Assembly: GCF_024585265.1 (NCBI RefSeq)
Contig: NZ_CP036533.1
Span: 310,001-374,000 of the forward strand
Source of the DNA: Bradyrhizobium sp. WBAH42
GTDB taxonomy: Bacteria > Pseudomonadota > Alphaproteobacteria > Rhizobiales > Xanthobacteraceae
Length of the DNA stretch: 64,000 bases
Direction: 5' to 3'
Below, in pieces: positions 9,488-17,787 of this stretch. Position 1 is the first letter of the stretch; each line of letters begins with the position of its first letter. The position numbers and the translations under genes were made by a program. The notes below the pieces were generated by a model. That model was given only the letters and a program-made list of their open reading frames with translations. It was not told where the DNA came from and did no database searches.

Positions 9488-9928
9488 ATGACAGAGCACA
9501 GCCTCTGGCGTTTCTCGCGCGCGTTGCACCGCGCGATCAACGACCGGCATTTCGAGGATATCGAGAGCTTGATCGACGAGGACGTCGAATGGGCGCTCTA
9601 CGGCCCGATCGACATGTTTCCGTTTCTCGGCGCGCGCCAGGGCAAGAATGCCGTGCTCGACGTCATCCGCCAGCTCGCCGACAATTTCCAGGTCCGCCGC
9701 TTCGACCGCGAGAGCATCATGCTGGGCGTCGATTCCGCCGCCTCGATGCTGCGCTATTCGCTGACGGCCCTGGATTCCAACAAGCCGATCAGCTTGCGCG
9801 TGGCGCAGTTCGCCCAGTTCAAGGCCGGCAAGCTGATCAGCATGCGGGTGCTGATCGACACCTTCGATCTGGTCGAGCAGGCACTCGGCCGCGCCATTCA
9901 TCTGCCGAAGATGACCAGCGTCGGCTAA
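9488..9928 (+). CDS. NTF2/SnoaL-like protein (second of two)
   Basis: This 146-residue paralog of the preceding gene starts MTEHSLWRFSRALHRAINDR and carries GPIDMFPFLGARQGKNAVLD and a final FKAGKLISMRVLIDTFDLVEQ. Its spacing of 198 bases from the first copy, across an AT-richer stretch, suggests its own promoter. The two copies have diverged strongly except at the strand ends and the DVxxxxxxPID segment, so they may bind different ligands or form a heterodimer. No catalytic function can be assigned. Confidence 0.82.
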   Translation: MTEHSLWRFSRALHRAINDRHFEDIESLIDEDVEWALYGPIDMFPFLGARQGKNAVLDVIRQLADNFQVRRFDRESIMLGVDSAASMLRYSLTALDSNKPISLRVAQFAQFKAGKLISMRVLIDTFDLVEQALGRAIHLPKMTSVG

Positions 9929-10225
9929 CGTAGCGAAACAACAACCTGAAGCACGATGAAGATCATCGCGCTTTAGGGGGGACGCCAACGGGCCCCGCTG
10001 TTCGGGACCGATGACAGGCGATCGCGACGTCCTGGCCTCCAGCCCCGCCGGATGCCGTCGCATCACGAGCTCGTCATCGGGCGCGCGCCTTTCGCGCGGC
10101 CCGTTGGTTCGCGTCCCCTTGCGAACCGCCACAATTCCGCAACGATAAATCGGCACCTTCAGCGCCGGAATGGCGCATGGTCATTGCGGCCGCTATAGTG
10201 CGGCGGACAGCATGCGCTGGGGTTC

Positions 10226-11146
10226 GTGGGCAGGACGATGGAATTCTCGACAGGGTTTGGCTGGACCAGGCTGCCGTTGCTGGCAGCCGCATTCATTTTG
10301 GGCTCGGCGCTGACGTTACAGGCGCAGATCATTCCGCCCTTCTCTCCGCCGCCATCCGACGACCAGGCCGAGGCGGCCGAAGCTCCCGAGGTCAATGATC
10401 CCGACATCATGAAGGGCATCGACGTCGACAAGCTCGACTGGAGCCAGCTCGCGGTCGATGCGGGGACCGGCATCGACCCGATGGCCGCCAAGAAGCGCGC
10501 CCAGGCCGCCGCCAGGGAAGGCCTCGACTGGTCGTCGAACCCCAATGCCAACGGCTCCTCCGCGGTGACCGTCAAGCAATCGGTGTTCTCGTTCTGGGAT
10601 ACGCGGATCGGCGCCGACATGACGGTGGCGAGCGAGCCCAAGACGATGTCCGAGCTGCTGGCGCAGAAGGCCAGCAACGGCGGCAACCTGCCGCAATCCT
10701 CGGGCAGCGCCTGGGCGACGGCAACCGCGCCGGGCGCGGGCGCGATCTGGGACAAGACCGCGGTGGAAGCCAGGGTCGATCCCGGCGCCGAGCACAGCAA
10801 GATCGGGGCGTCACTGACCAAATCGGTGCCGCTGTCGGGCGACACCTCGCTGACGCTGCAGAACGGGTACAGCGTCAACCAGCAGGGCAGCAGTGCGGTC
10901 CCCGGCATCGGCGGCCACGTCACGCGCAATTACGAGACCGACCAGAGCGCCAAGGTCACCGTGACCGACACCGGCACCAGCGTCATTGCCGGCCAGACGC
11001 TGTCGACCACCGAGGACAAATGGCTGCGCAAGGTCGGCGCGGAGCAGAAGCTGTTCGACAACGTCACCGTTTCCGGCTCGGTCGGTGAAACCTCGCAAGG
11101 CACGCTGAACAAGAGCGTGACCGCGGGCTTCAAGAAGAGCTGGTGA
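10226..11146 (+). CDS. Secreted protein with low-complexity middle, unknown
   Basis: The product has about 306 residues. A signal peptide is evident (LPLLAAAFILGSALTLQAQ). After it comes an acidic, proline-rich segment (PPFSPPPSDDQ), then DIMKGIDVDKLDWSQLAVDA. The C-terminal half is rich in T, S, G and V with alternating hydrophobics, as in an outer-membrane or cell-surface beta protein; it ends in KSVTAGFKKSW with a terminal aromatic residue. The start could be the GTG at 10226 or the ATG at 10238. I know no named domain. A surface or periplasmic location is inferred from the signal peptide and strand pattern. Confidence 0.72.
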   Translation: MGRTMEFSTGFGWTRLPLLAAAFILGSALTLQAQIIPPFSPPPSDDQAEAAEAPEVNDPDIMKGIDVDKLDWSQLAVDAGTGIDPMAAKKRAQAAAREGLDWSSNPNANGSSAVTVKQSVFSFWDTRIGADMTVASEPKTMSELLAQKASNGGNLPQSSGSAWATATAPGAGAIWDKTAVEARVDPGAEHSKIGASLTKSVPLSGDTSLTLQNGYSVNQQGSSAVPGIGGHVTRNYETDQSAKVTVTDTGTSVIAGQTLSTTEDKWLRKVGAEQKLFDNVTVSGSVGETSQGTLNKSVTAGFKKSW

Positions 11147-11393
11147 GCCCTTCGCCGCTCCCCGCCTGCGGGGAGAGGGAGTGAAGCACCGGCCGAGTTG
11201 CGCCCTAACCTCGCCGCAGCCGCCGATTCACACTTCCCTAACCATACGCCACGGCAAAACCCCCGAATGGTCCGTCCTTGCCGCATCTCGGCCCATTTGC
11301 GGTCAAAATCGGACGCCCTGATGCGGCCTGCCTCACAGACGTCGTCGTGCGGGGGACACTCGCGCTGCGCTCAACGCGAACAGGGGAACAACG

Positions 11394-11816
11394 ATGAACG
11401 CCATGCGTCCTGAAAAGGTCGAAGCCACCGAGACCGAGACGGTCGACACCAACCTTGCCGCCGTGACCGAGGTCGAAGCCGGCATCCGCGATTTCGTCCG
11501 CAACGACATCGCCTATCTGCGCCGTCCGGCCGCGACCACCACCGACGCCCCGCCGCTCGATCCGAGCGCGGAAGCCACCGTCAACAACGTCAACTCGCTG
11601 ATCCAGCGCGTCGCTGGCACCTCGCTCGCCGAGATCGAGAATTTGATCTCCGAGCTCGAGAGCCTGCGCGACCTGCTCCACGCCGAAGGCCAGCGCGTCC
11701 AGCGCGAGATCTCCGGCTACGCCCAGCTCAGCCAAGCCGCGATGAAGTCGACCCGCATGATCGCCGACAACGTCGCGCAGTGGAAGCGCGCCGCCGACGG
11801 CCTGCGCAACAGCTGA
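11394..11816 (+). CDS. Conserved alphaproteobacterial protein, 140 aa
   Basis: The N-terminus is acidic and Thr/Glu-rich. A middle segment (IAYLRRPAATTTDAPPLDP) leads into a long amphipathic helix region from about residue 65 (VNSLIQRVAGTSLAEIENLI, then ELESLRDLLHAEGQRVQREI), typical of a coiled coil. There is no membrane segment. A rho-independent terminator follows directly. The ATG at 11394 is preceded by GGGGAACAACG. It is well kept and probably highly expressed, but its function is unknown. Confidence 0.75.
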   Translation: MNAMRPEKVEATETETVDTNLAAVTEVEAGIRDFVRNDIAYLRRPAATTTDAPPLDPSAEATVNNVNSLIQRVAGTSLAEIENLISELESLRDLLHAEGQRVQREISGYAQLSQAAMKSTRMIADNVAQWKRAADGLRNS

Positions 11817-11838
11817 TCGGTCAGCACCGCATCATTGG

Positions 11839-11870
11839 CCGCCGCGTTCCGGAAGGGACGCGGCGGTTTT
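11839..11870 (+). terminator. Rho-independent terminator
   Basis: CCGCCGCG (from 11839) pairs with CGCGGCGG (11859-11866) and is followed by TTTT. It lies 23 bases after the stop of the 140-residue gene. Confidence 0.75.
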
Positions 11871-11908
11871 GATTTGGGTTGGGTCACGCTGCCGTTTCTC
11901 CGACGCAG

Positions 11909-12010
11909 GTGTCATCACCCGCGAAGGCGGGTGATCCAGTACTCCGAGACAGCGAGGCTGGAGCCGAGCAGCCGCGGCGTACTGGATGCCCCGCCTTCGC
12001 GGGGCATGAC
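11909..12010. repeat. Intergenic palindrome, GTCATCACCCGCGAAGGCGG family
   Basis: GTGTCATCACCCGCGAAGGC at the left pairs with GCCTTCGCGGGGCATGACA at the right, with an inner GATCCAGTAC/GTACTGGAT pair. This is a third palindrome type, seen once here. Confidence 0.82.
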
Positions 12011-12172
12011 AGCGGAGGGTAGACAGAGTGGCCTTCTGGGTCCGGCGCTGCGCAGCAGCGTTGCACGCTGCAGCGCGTCCGGGACACGAACCTGCCTTTT
12101 GAACCCACCGCCCCTTCCCGGCGACAAACGCCAAGCGCCCGTGCCGTCGCGGCCGGGCTCGGGGGACATGTC

Positions 12173-12310
12173 ATGGAAAGCATTCGGCCCGACACCACGG
12201 ACCCGATCCCGTTGCGGCCCGCGCCGAATCAGTTCGGCACGATCATGCTGCGCTTTGTCGGGTTGCTGGCGGTTGCGATCGCCATCCTGGCGTTCGTCTA
12301 CAGCCGCTGA
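12173..12310 (+). CDS. Small single-span membrane protein, 45 aa
   Basis: The ATG at 12173 follows GGGGGACATGTC, a good ribosome-binding site. The product starts MESIRPDTTDPIPLRPAPNQ and ends in one membrane segment, MLRFVGLLAVAIAILAFVYS, with a final Arg. The short Pro-rich cytoplasmic part and single C-terminal span suggest a tail-anchored inner-membrane peptide. It is convergent with another small membrane gene at 12349. It is unlike anything I can name. Confidence 0.62.
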   Translation: MESIRPDTTDPIPLRPAPNQFGTIMLRFVGLLAVAIAILAFVYSR

Positions 12311-12348
12311 GCTGCGGCCGGATGCCGGCCGCGATCATTAACGAATTC

Positions 12349-12495
12349 TTACCGGGCCGCTTCGACGGTCGAGGCTTCCAGCGTGTAGGCGCCATCGGCA
12401 TAGCCCTTCACCACCATGCCGGCGACCAGCATCACGGCCAGCGTCGCAGTCGCGAAGATGAATCCAACAAATTTGAGTGCGCCGCGGTCAGCCAT
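12349..12495 (-). CDS. Small single-span membrane protein, 48 aa
   Basis: It begins MADRGALKFVGFIFATATLA and continues with VMLVAGMVVKGYADG, ending TVEAAR. One membrane segment fills residues 8-27, followed by a short periplasmic tail. The ATG is preceded by GAGGAC and the reading frame is clean. Similar short proteins occur across Bradyrhizobium with no known role. It sits 38 bases from the convergent 45-residue gene. Confidence 0.65.
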   Translation of the reverse strand: MADRGALKFVGFIFATATLAVMLVAGMVVKGYADGAYTLEASTVEAAR

Positions 12496-12670
12496 GGTCC
12501 TCGTCCCCTGTCTCTGCCAATTCGTTTCAAATAGACAGCGACAGGTTCATAATTAGTTAGCAACTCACTGGTTCCGCCAAAAGCTTCGCGGTCACCATGT
12601 TGCGCAGGCTTATGGCAGCCACCCGGAATCGCGTCCATAGCGCGCGAGCAACACTCGCTCGGTTTCTCTC

Positions 12671-12740
12671 CCCCTCTCCCCGTTCTTACGGGGAGAGGGT
12701 TGGGGTGAGAATTCGACCTCTCCCCGCAAGCGGGGAGAGG
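12671..12740. repeat. Paired palindromes, CTCTCCCCG...CGGGGAGAG family
   Basis: CCCTCTCCCCGTTCTTACGG with its complement, then GACCTCTCCCCGCAAGCGGG with its complement: the same two-module element as at 2921-3059. It lies between the small membrane gene and the MaoC pair. Confidence 0.82.
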
Positions 12741-12773
12741 TGAAGGAACCGCGACCGCTCGATCAATTCTAAA

Positions 12774-13253
12774 TCACGCGCCCTTGCGCAGCGGCACGAA
12801 GGCGGAGGCGGTGATGGAATAGACCTCCTCGCCGCGCTGGTTGGTGCCGGTGGTGCGGGCCGTCAAAATGCCCCAGCCGGGACGCGAGGCGGAGGTGCGC
12901 TTGTCGATGACTTCATTGACGTAAGAAACTATGTCGCCGGCGAGCACCGGCCTGATCCAGCGCAGATCGCGAAAGCCCGGCGACGGGCCCCATACCGCAA
13001 CCTCTTCGCCGCGCGAGGCGGCCTCGCGCGCCAGACGCTGGCCGTCGGCGACAAGCAGGCTCATGCAGGCCGAGCCGACATGCCAACCCGAGGCCGCGAG
13101 CCCGCCGAACAGCGAATTCTTGCCCTCCTCCTCGTCGAGGTGAAAGCGCTGCGGATCGAACTTGGCGGCGAATGTCTTGATGGATTCCGCCGTGAACGTG
13201 TACGCGCCGATCTCGCGGCGCTGTCCGATCGCGATGTCTTCGAAGTACCGCAT
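12774..13253 (-). CDS. MaoC-family dehydratase (downstream copy)
   Basis: This is a 159-residue hot-dog-fold protein starting MRYFEDIAIGQRREIGAYTF. The hydratase segment AAKFDPQRFHLDEEEG keeps the Asp and His of the MaoC active-site motif. These enzymes add water across enoyl-CoA or related thioesters. Its ATG overlaps the stop of the preceding MaoC gene by one base (TGATG), so the two are translated together and probably form a heterodimer, as in split double-hot-dog hydratases. The acyl chain preferred is not evident. Confidence 0.88.
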   Translation of the reverse strand: MRYFEDIAIGQRREIGAYTFTAESIKTFAAKFDPQRFHLDEEEGKNSLFGGLAASGWHVGSACMSLLVADGQRLAREAASRGEEVAVWGPSPGFRDLRWIRPVLAGDIVSYVNEVIDKRTSASRPGWGILTARTTGTNQRGEEVYSITASAFVPLRKGA

Positions 13254-13705
13254 CAGGCCGCTCCCTCGCGCCGCTTGATCAGGATCGGCGAGGTCATCTC
13301 GGCGAGCGCCTGCCCCGCCGCATTGCGCGCGGTGCATTTGAACTTGACGATGCCGAGCTCAGGACGGCTCTTCGAGACCCGCGCCTCCAGGACGTCGACA
13401 TCGAGCGTGAGATCGTCGCCGGGCCGCAGCGGCGAGAGCCAGCGCACCTCGTCGACGCCGGGAGATCCCAGTGACGCGGCGCGGGTGATGAAGCCGTCGG
13501 CCATCATCCGCATCATCAGCGAGCACAGATGCCAGCCCGAACCGGACAGGCCGCGGAGCATGCTTTTGGCCGCGGCCGCCTCGTCAAGGTGCATCGGCTG
13601 CGGATCGAACTCGGCGGCAAAGGCCAGGATCTCGTCGCGGGTGACATGGCGCGGGCCGAACGTTCCGAACCGGCCGGGCGGGAAATCTTCGAAGGTCAGG
13701 GTCAT
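13253..13705 (-). CDS. MaoC-family dehydratase (upstream copy)
   Basis: The protein has 150 residues, starting MTLTFEDFPPGRFGTFGPRH. It keeps AAEFDPQPMHLDEAA, with the Asp/His pair, and SGSGWHLCSLMMRMM, matching the ASGWHVGS segment of its neighbour. The two genes clearly arose by duplication. It is probably an enoyl-CoA hydratase or acyl dehydratase subunit acting with the overlapping downstream copy. The longer frame reaching 13930 lacks homology and is not used; ATG 13705 begins exactly at the family N-terminus. Confidence 0.88.
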   Translation of the reverse strand: MTLTFEDFPPGRFGTFGPRHVTRDEILAFAAEFDPQPMHLDEAAAAKSMLRGLSGSGWHLCSLMMRMMADGFITRAASLGSPGVDEVRWLSPLRPGDDLTLDVDVLEARVSKSRPELGIVKFKCTARNAAGQALAEMTSPILIKRREGAA

Positions 13706-13871
13706 CTCGGGAAAGCTTTGCGGGAATGACAGATTGTGGCCGCACTTTGCGGCAATCTCAACCCGCCAGCCCGCATGGCTCGTGCTACATACTTGGGATC
13801 GCCGTTGATTTGAGTCGGATCGATCGACGACAGAAGCCCGTTTGAAGTCCCGATTTGCCTTGGGGAGAGCA

Positions 13872-14168
13872 ATGTTTTCATTCAGCGACCTGTTCCAATG
13901 GGACCGCTTCATCACGCCGACGATCATCAAGACCTTCTACTGGCTGGTGATCGCGCTGATCTGTCTGTTCGGCCTCTCCGGCATCTTCTCAGGGCTGGCT
14001 GCGATGGCGATCAGCCCGTTCGGCGGCTTCCTGGTGCTGCTGTCATCGATCGCCAGCGTCGTGGTCGGCATCGTGTTCTCGCGCATCGTCGCCGAGCTGA
14101 TCCTGATCGTCTTCCGCATCAACGAGCATCTCGGCGCGATCCGGGACCAGGGCGGCGGGATGCGGTGA
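13872..14168 (+). CDS. DUF4282 membrane protein
   Basis: The product has 98 residues. Two membrane segments (FYWLVIALICLFGLSGIFSG and FGGFLVLLSSIASVVVGIVF) are separated by a short loop, and the tail SRIVAELILIVFRINEHLGAI carries the conserved ELxxxxFRI motif of DUF4282. GGGGAGAG precedes the ATG. The family is widespread in alphaproteobacteria and of unknown function; it is probably a two-span inner-membrane protein. Confidence 0.85.
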   Translation: MFSFSDLFQWDRFITPTIIKTFYWLVIALICLFGLSGIFSGLAAMAISPFGGFLVLLSSIASVVVGIVFSRIVAELILIVFRINEHLGAIRDQGGGMR

Positions 14169-14180
14169 GGTCGGCGCAAG

Positions 14181-14303
14181 TGCCGTAGGGTGGGTTAGGC
14201 GAAGCCGTAACCCACCTCTTCTGTCTCTGCGGACCGAGACAGTGGTGGGTTACGCCGAGCAGATGCGCTTCGCGCATATGCTCGTCTAACCCACCCTACG
14301 GCA
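14181..14303. repeat. Intergenic palindrome, TAGGGTGGGTTAG family
   Basis: TGCCGTAGGGTGGGTTAGGC at the left pairs with TCTAACCCACCCTACGGCA at the right, with inner GTAACCCACC/GGTGGGTTAC. It is a relative of the elements at 959-1049 and 36471-36561 and lies between convergent genes. Confidence 0.85.
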
Positions 14304-14316
14304 CCGATGATGGTGC

Positions 14317-15414
14317 CTACGTATTAAACCTGAAATGCATCACGTCGCCGTCGGCGACGACGTAGTCCTTGCCTTCGAGGCGAAGCTTGCCGGCATCGCG
14401 GGCACCGGCTTCGCCGCCGAGCGCGACGTAATCCTCGTACGCGATGGTCTCGGCGCGGATAAAACCCTTCTCGAAATCGGTGTGGATCACGCCGGCCGCG
14501 CCGGGCGCCTTGGTGCCGCGATGGATGGTCCAGGCGCGCGCTTCCTTCGGACCCACGGTGAAGTAGGTGATGAGATGAAGCAGCGAGTAGCCGGCGCGGA
14601 TCAGGCGATCGAGGCCGGCTTCTTCGAGGCCCAAGGTCTCCAGGAAGTCCGCGCGCTCGTCACGCGAGATGGTCGCGATCTCGGATTCGATCTTAGCGGA
14701 GATGACGACGGCAACCGCGCCCTCCTTCGCCGCCTGCTCCTCGACCGCCTTGGAGAAGGCATTGCCGGTGGCGGCCGAGCCTTCCTCGACGTTGCAGACA
14801 TAGAGCACGGGCTTTGACGACAACAGGCCGAGCATGGAGAACGCCCGCTCCTCCTCCGCCTTGCGCTCGACGAGGCGCGCGGGCTTGCCGTCGCGCAGCA
14901 GCACCAGGGTGCGGTTGACGAGATCGAGCTGCTCCTTGGCGTCCTTGTCGTTGCCCTTGGCCTTCTTGGTGAGGTTGTCGACGCGCTTTTCGAGGCTATC
15001 GAGATCGGCGAGCATCAGCTCGGTCTCGATGGTCTCGATGTCGGCCAGCGGGGCGATCTTGCCTTCGACATGGGTGATGTCGGAGTCTTCGAAGCAGCGC
15101 ACCACATGCGCGATGGCGTCGACCTCGCGGATATTGGCCAGGAACTGGTTGCCGAGCCCTTCGCCCTTGGAGGCGCCGCGCACGAGGCCGGCGATGTCGA
15201 CGAAGGTCAGCCGGGTCGGGATGATCTGGCCCGACTTGGCGATCGCCGCGAGCTTGTCGAGCCTGGGATCAGGCACGGCGACCTCGCCGACATTCGGCTC
15301 GATGGTGCAGAACGGATAGTTCGCGGCCTGCGCCGCGGCCGTCTCGGTCAGCGCATTGAACAAGGTCGACTTGCCGACATTGGGCAATCCGACGATCCCG
15401 CATTTAAATCCCAC
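14317..15414 (-). CDS. ychF: Redox-regulated ATPase YchF (OLA1 family)
   Basis: A 365-residue Obg-type ATPase that binds ribosomes and modulates translation and stress responses. Visible motifs are the P-loop GLPNVGKST at the N-terminus, [20 protein letters not shown] (G3 region), a central helical domain rich in Lys and Asp, and a C-terminal TGS domain ([20 protein letters not shown]) ending MHFRFNT. The start is GTG at 15414, since homology begins exactly there. It lies five bases after pth on the same strand, an alphaproteobacterial arrangement. Confidence 0.96.
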   Translation of the reverse strand: MGFKCGIVGLPNVGKSTLFNALTETAAAQAANYPFCTIEPNVGEVAVPDPRLDKLAAIAKSGQIIPTRLTFVDIAGLVRGASKGEGLGNQFLANIREVDAIAHVVRCFEDSDITHVEGKIAPLADIETIETELMLADLDSLEKRVDNLTKKAKGNDKDAKEQLDLVNRTLVLLRDGKPARLVERKAEEERAFSMLGLLSSKPVLYVCNVEEGSAATGNAFSKAVEEQAAKEGAVAVVISAKIESEIATISRDERADFLETLGLEEAGLDRLIRAGYSLLHLITYFTVGPKEARAWTIHRGTKAPGAAGVIHTDFEKGFIRAETIAYEDYVALGGEAGARDAGKLRLEGKDYVVADGDVMHFRFNT

Positions 15415-15419
15415 GAGCG

Positions 15420-16025
15420 TTATTCCTTGCCGTTCACGTCCTTGGTCAAAAATCCCTTCGCCTGCATCGCAAGATGCACCCTGTTGGCAAAGGTCGCGTC
15501 CGTGCCCTTGGCGAGCAGTGCGGCGTGCTCGGCGACCGCGTCGCAGAGCGTCGCCACCCATTCGTTGTCGGCCTTGACGAAGTCCGACAGCACATGGCCG
15601 TGCACCATCTCCTTGACGCCGGGATGACCGATGCCGAGCCGCACGCGGCGATAATCGTTGCCGATATGCGCCGAGATCGAGCGCAGGCCATTATGGCCGG
15701 CGATGCCGCCGCCGATCTTCACCCGCACCTTGCCCGGCGGCAGCTCGAGCTCGTCGTGGAACACGGTGGTGTCCCCTGGCGCGATCTTGAAGAAGCTCGC
15801 CGCTTCCTGAACGCTGCGGCCGGACTCGTTCATGTAGGTCGTGGGCTTGAGCAGGATCACGCGCTCAGTGCCGAGCGCACCTTCCGAGGTCTCGCCCTGA
15901 AAGCGGCGGCGCCATGGCGCAAAGCCATGACGCCGCGCGATCTCGTCGACGGCCATGAAGCCGATATTGTGCCGGTTACGTGCGTATTTCGCGCCGGGAT
16001 TGCCGAGCCCAACAAAGAGTCGCAT
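15420..16025 (-). CDS. pth: Peptidyl-tRNA hydrolase
   Basis: The protein has 201 residues. It recycles peptidyl-tRNA that drops off ribosomes. Motifs: [20 protein letters not shown] (with the catalytic His in RHNIGF), PTTYMNESG, and [15 protein letters not shown] with the active-site Asp, then [12 protein letters not shown]. The length is normal for the family. It stands between rplY and ychF on the minus strand, five bases upstream of ychF, and is probably cotranscribed with both. Confidence 0.96.
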   Translation of the reverse strand: MRLFVGLGNPGAKYARNRHNIGFMAVDEIARRHGFAPWRRRFQGETSEGALGTERVILLKPTTYMNESGRSVQEAASFFKIAPGDTTVFHDELELPPGKVRVKIGGGIAGHNGLRSISAHIGNDYRRVRLGIGHPGVKEMVHGHVLSDFVKADNEWVATLCDAVAEHAALLAKGTDATFANRVHLAMQAKGFLTKDVNGKE

Positions 16026-16083
16026 GACGCGGCGCGCCCCCCGCTCGGCGCGCGGTCAAGGACCGCGCGCCAGCTTCGAGAGA

Positions 16084-16803
16084 TTACTTCTTCTTGTCGC
16101 CGCCGGCGGGAGCCTTGGCGGCAGCGGCAGGAGCAGCAGCGGCCGGAGCCGCGGCACCAGCGGCCGGAGCGGCCGCAGCGCCCGGGGCAGCACCAGCAGC
16201 GGCAGCCGCAGCAGCGGCCTTCTGCTCTTCGGCGTAACCGGACGGCGGCACGATGGTGACGAGGGTCGCGTCCTCGCGGGTCAGCGCCTTCACGCCGGCC
16301 GGCAGCTTGATGTCGGCCAGATGCAGGGAGTGACCGATCTCGAGCGCGCCGACATCGGCTTCGATGTATTGCGGGATGCTCTCGACGCCGCATTCGAGCT
16401 CGATCGCGTGGGCGACGATGTTGACGGTGCCGCCGCGCTTCACGCCCGGGGAGCCTTCCGCCTTCACGACGTGCAGGGGAACGCTGATGCGGATGGTGGC
16501 GCCTTCGCCCAGCCGCATGAAGTCGACATGGATCGGGAAGTCCTTGACCGGATCGAGGTGGTAGTCGCGCGGAATGACGCGGTGCTTCTTGCCCTCGAGG
16601 TCGATGTCGACCAGCGTGGTCAGGAACCGGCCGGCGAGGATGCGCTGGCGCAGTTCACGATCTTCGATCGATATCGTCAGCGGGGGCTGGTTGTTGCCGT
16701 AGATCACTCCGGGCACTCGCCCGGCGCGACGCTCAGCCCGGGCGGCCCCCTTGCCGCTCTTCGGACGTGCGGTCGCCTTCAATTCCTTGACGGTCGTCGC
16801 CAT
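16084..16803 (-). CDS. rplY: 50S ribosomal protein L25 (Ctc form)
   Basis: L25 binds 5S rRNA in the large subunit. The 239-residue product is the two-domain CTC form: an N-terminal domain (MATTVKELKATARPKSGKGA through VIYGNNQPPLTISI) and a C-terminal beta domain ending ALTREDATLVTIVPPSGYAE. It closes with an Ala/Pro-rich tail of about 50 residues and a final KKK, as in Bradyrhizobium. The start at 16803 matches the family N-terminus. A hairpin in its 5' leader lies at 16834-16854. Confidence 0.96.
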   Translation of the reverse strand: MATTVKELKATARPKSGKGAARAERRAGRVPGVIYGNNQPPLTISIEDRELRQRILAGRFLTTLVDIDLEGKKHRVIPRDYHLDPVKDFPIHVDFMRLGEGATIRISVPLHVVKAEGSPGVKRGGTVNIVAHAIELECGVESIPQYIEADVGALEIGHSLHLADIKLPAGVKALTREDATLVTIVPPSGYAEEQKAAAAAAAAGAAPGAAAAPAAGAAAPAAAAPAAAAKAPAGGDKKK

Positions 16804-16833
16804 GTCGTTAAGTCCTTGTTTTTGCAAAAGTTA

Positions 16834-16854
16834 ATGGGCCGCAAGGCGGCCCAT
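16834..16854 (-). promoter_or_regulatory. Hairpin in the rplY 5' leader
   Basis: ATGGGCCGC (16834-16842) pairs perfectly with GCGGCCCAT (16846-16854). On the minus strand it is followed by AACTTTTGC and lies about 30 bases before the rplY start. It could be a terminator of a lost upstream gene or an attenuator or protein-binding leader of rplY. I see no upstream minus-strand gene left. Confidence 0.5.
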
Positions 16855-17013
16855 GGCATGGTCCACAGCAAGCCTCCAGGGGTGCGGGGGCCGCGGACGT
16901 GGCGGGCTTTTACCCGGAAGACGCGGAAATGACAAGGAGAATGGGCTGGCAGCCCGGGGGGTTGCACCCTTGCTTCTTACGCTCCCCTGGAGGGGGAGGG
17001 TCGATCGCGCGAA

Positions 17014-17244
17014 GCGTGGTGCCCCAAAGGCACGTCCATCCAGAAGCTGGTGTCGGTGGAAGGCCATCGCTGGGCCATCGAGGACAGCTTCGAAACCGCC
17101 AAGAACGAGCTCGGTCTTGACCACAACGAAACTCGCTCCTGGCGACGTATCCCGCACGCTCACATCCTCGCGTGGTCGTCCTGGCGCAGGGCTCATCAGG
17201 CCAACGCGCGCAAAGCGCATCTCAAGAAAAAAAGGCAACTGTAA
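17014..17244 (+). pseudogene. IS701-like transposase C-terminal remnant
   Basis: The frame reads AWCPKGTSIQKLVSVEGHRW followed by AIEDSFETAKNELGLDHNET, the conserved C-terminal segment of IS701-type DDE transposases, where the acidic residue of EDSFETAK belongs to the active site. After RSW the family sequence is lost, probably by a frameshift, and the frame ends in lysine-rich residues at 17244. There is no N-terminal half. The upstream 16960-17013 bases show nothing else. It marks the start of the accessory region beside rplY. Confidence 0.8.
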
Positions 17245-17742
17245 TGCTAGTCTCTCGATCAACTCCAACATTCACCCTCCAAGGATCGCAACCGGCCTCT
17301 TGCCGATCGAGCCCTTAATGTCAGCCCATAGAGCACCCCTCGCGAATCAGGTGCTCAGCAAGGAATCACAAGTGATTCTTTCGACTCAAGATTTCGCCGA
17401 TCAGCAAACCAGGCCGAGTGGTCAAAGTTATGGGTAATTGAAAGCCTCACCGGATGCTCACCCCAAAGGCGGCCTTTTCGCGGTTATTCAGCTGGCCGCT
17501 CCGGAGCAGCGCGCTTCCCTTCCGCTCGCCTTGCCGTTGCAGGCTCCTTTTCCAGCTGCCGAAGGCACCGCGCGGCGGCTCGCGGGCTAACCGCCAGCGC
17601 CGCCCGACTGCACAGAACCCCCTCGCCCAGAGCTCCCTCCCAAGAAGATGTGGCAGATACGGAGGGGCATCATCGCGGCCAATTGATCCGGGGAAAACGG
17701 GGAATTTCACCCTGCCGCTAAATTCAAGAATGACGGCTGGCC
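17245..17742. other. Gene-free stretch before the tRNA fragment
   Basis: There is no recognisable gene. Open frames on both strands are short and of low quality. The sequence is a mosaic of lower- and higher-GC patches. Confidence 0.6.
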
Positions 17743-17787
17743 TTCACACAGGAGAGGTCCAAGGTTCGATCCCTTGTGCGCTCACCA
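17743..17787 (+). other. tRNA-Val(CAC) 3' fragment, probable att site
   Basis: Read as a tRNA: anticodon loop TTCACAC (U33, anticodon CAC, A37) at 17743-17749, 3' anticodon stem AGGAG, variable loop AGGTC, T-arm CAAGG-TTCGATC-CCTTG with a perfect five-base stem, 3' acceptor strand TGCGCTC, discriminator A and CCA. The five bases before the loop (TGGCC) cannot pair with AGGAG (CTCCT is expected), so tRNA identity stops at the anticodon loop. That is exactly where tyrosine integrases cut tRNA genes. It cannot fold as a functional tRNA. It is the 3' remnant left by integration of a mobile island. Confidence 0.85.

Noticed and set aside
17743..17787. A functional tRNA gene
   Set aside because: Only the 3' part is present; the D-arm, acceptor 5' strand and 5' anticodon stem are missing.
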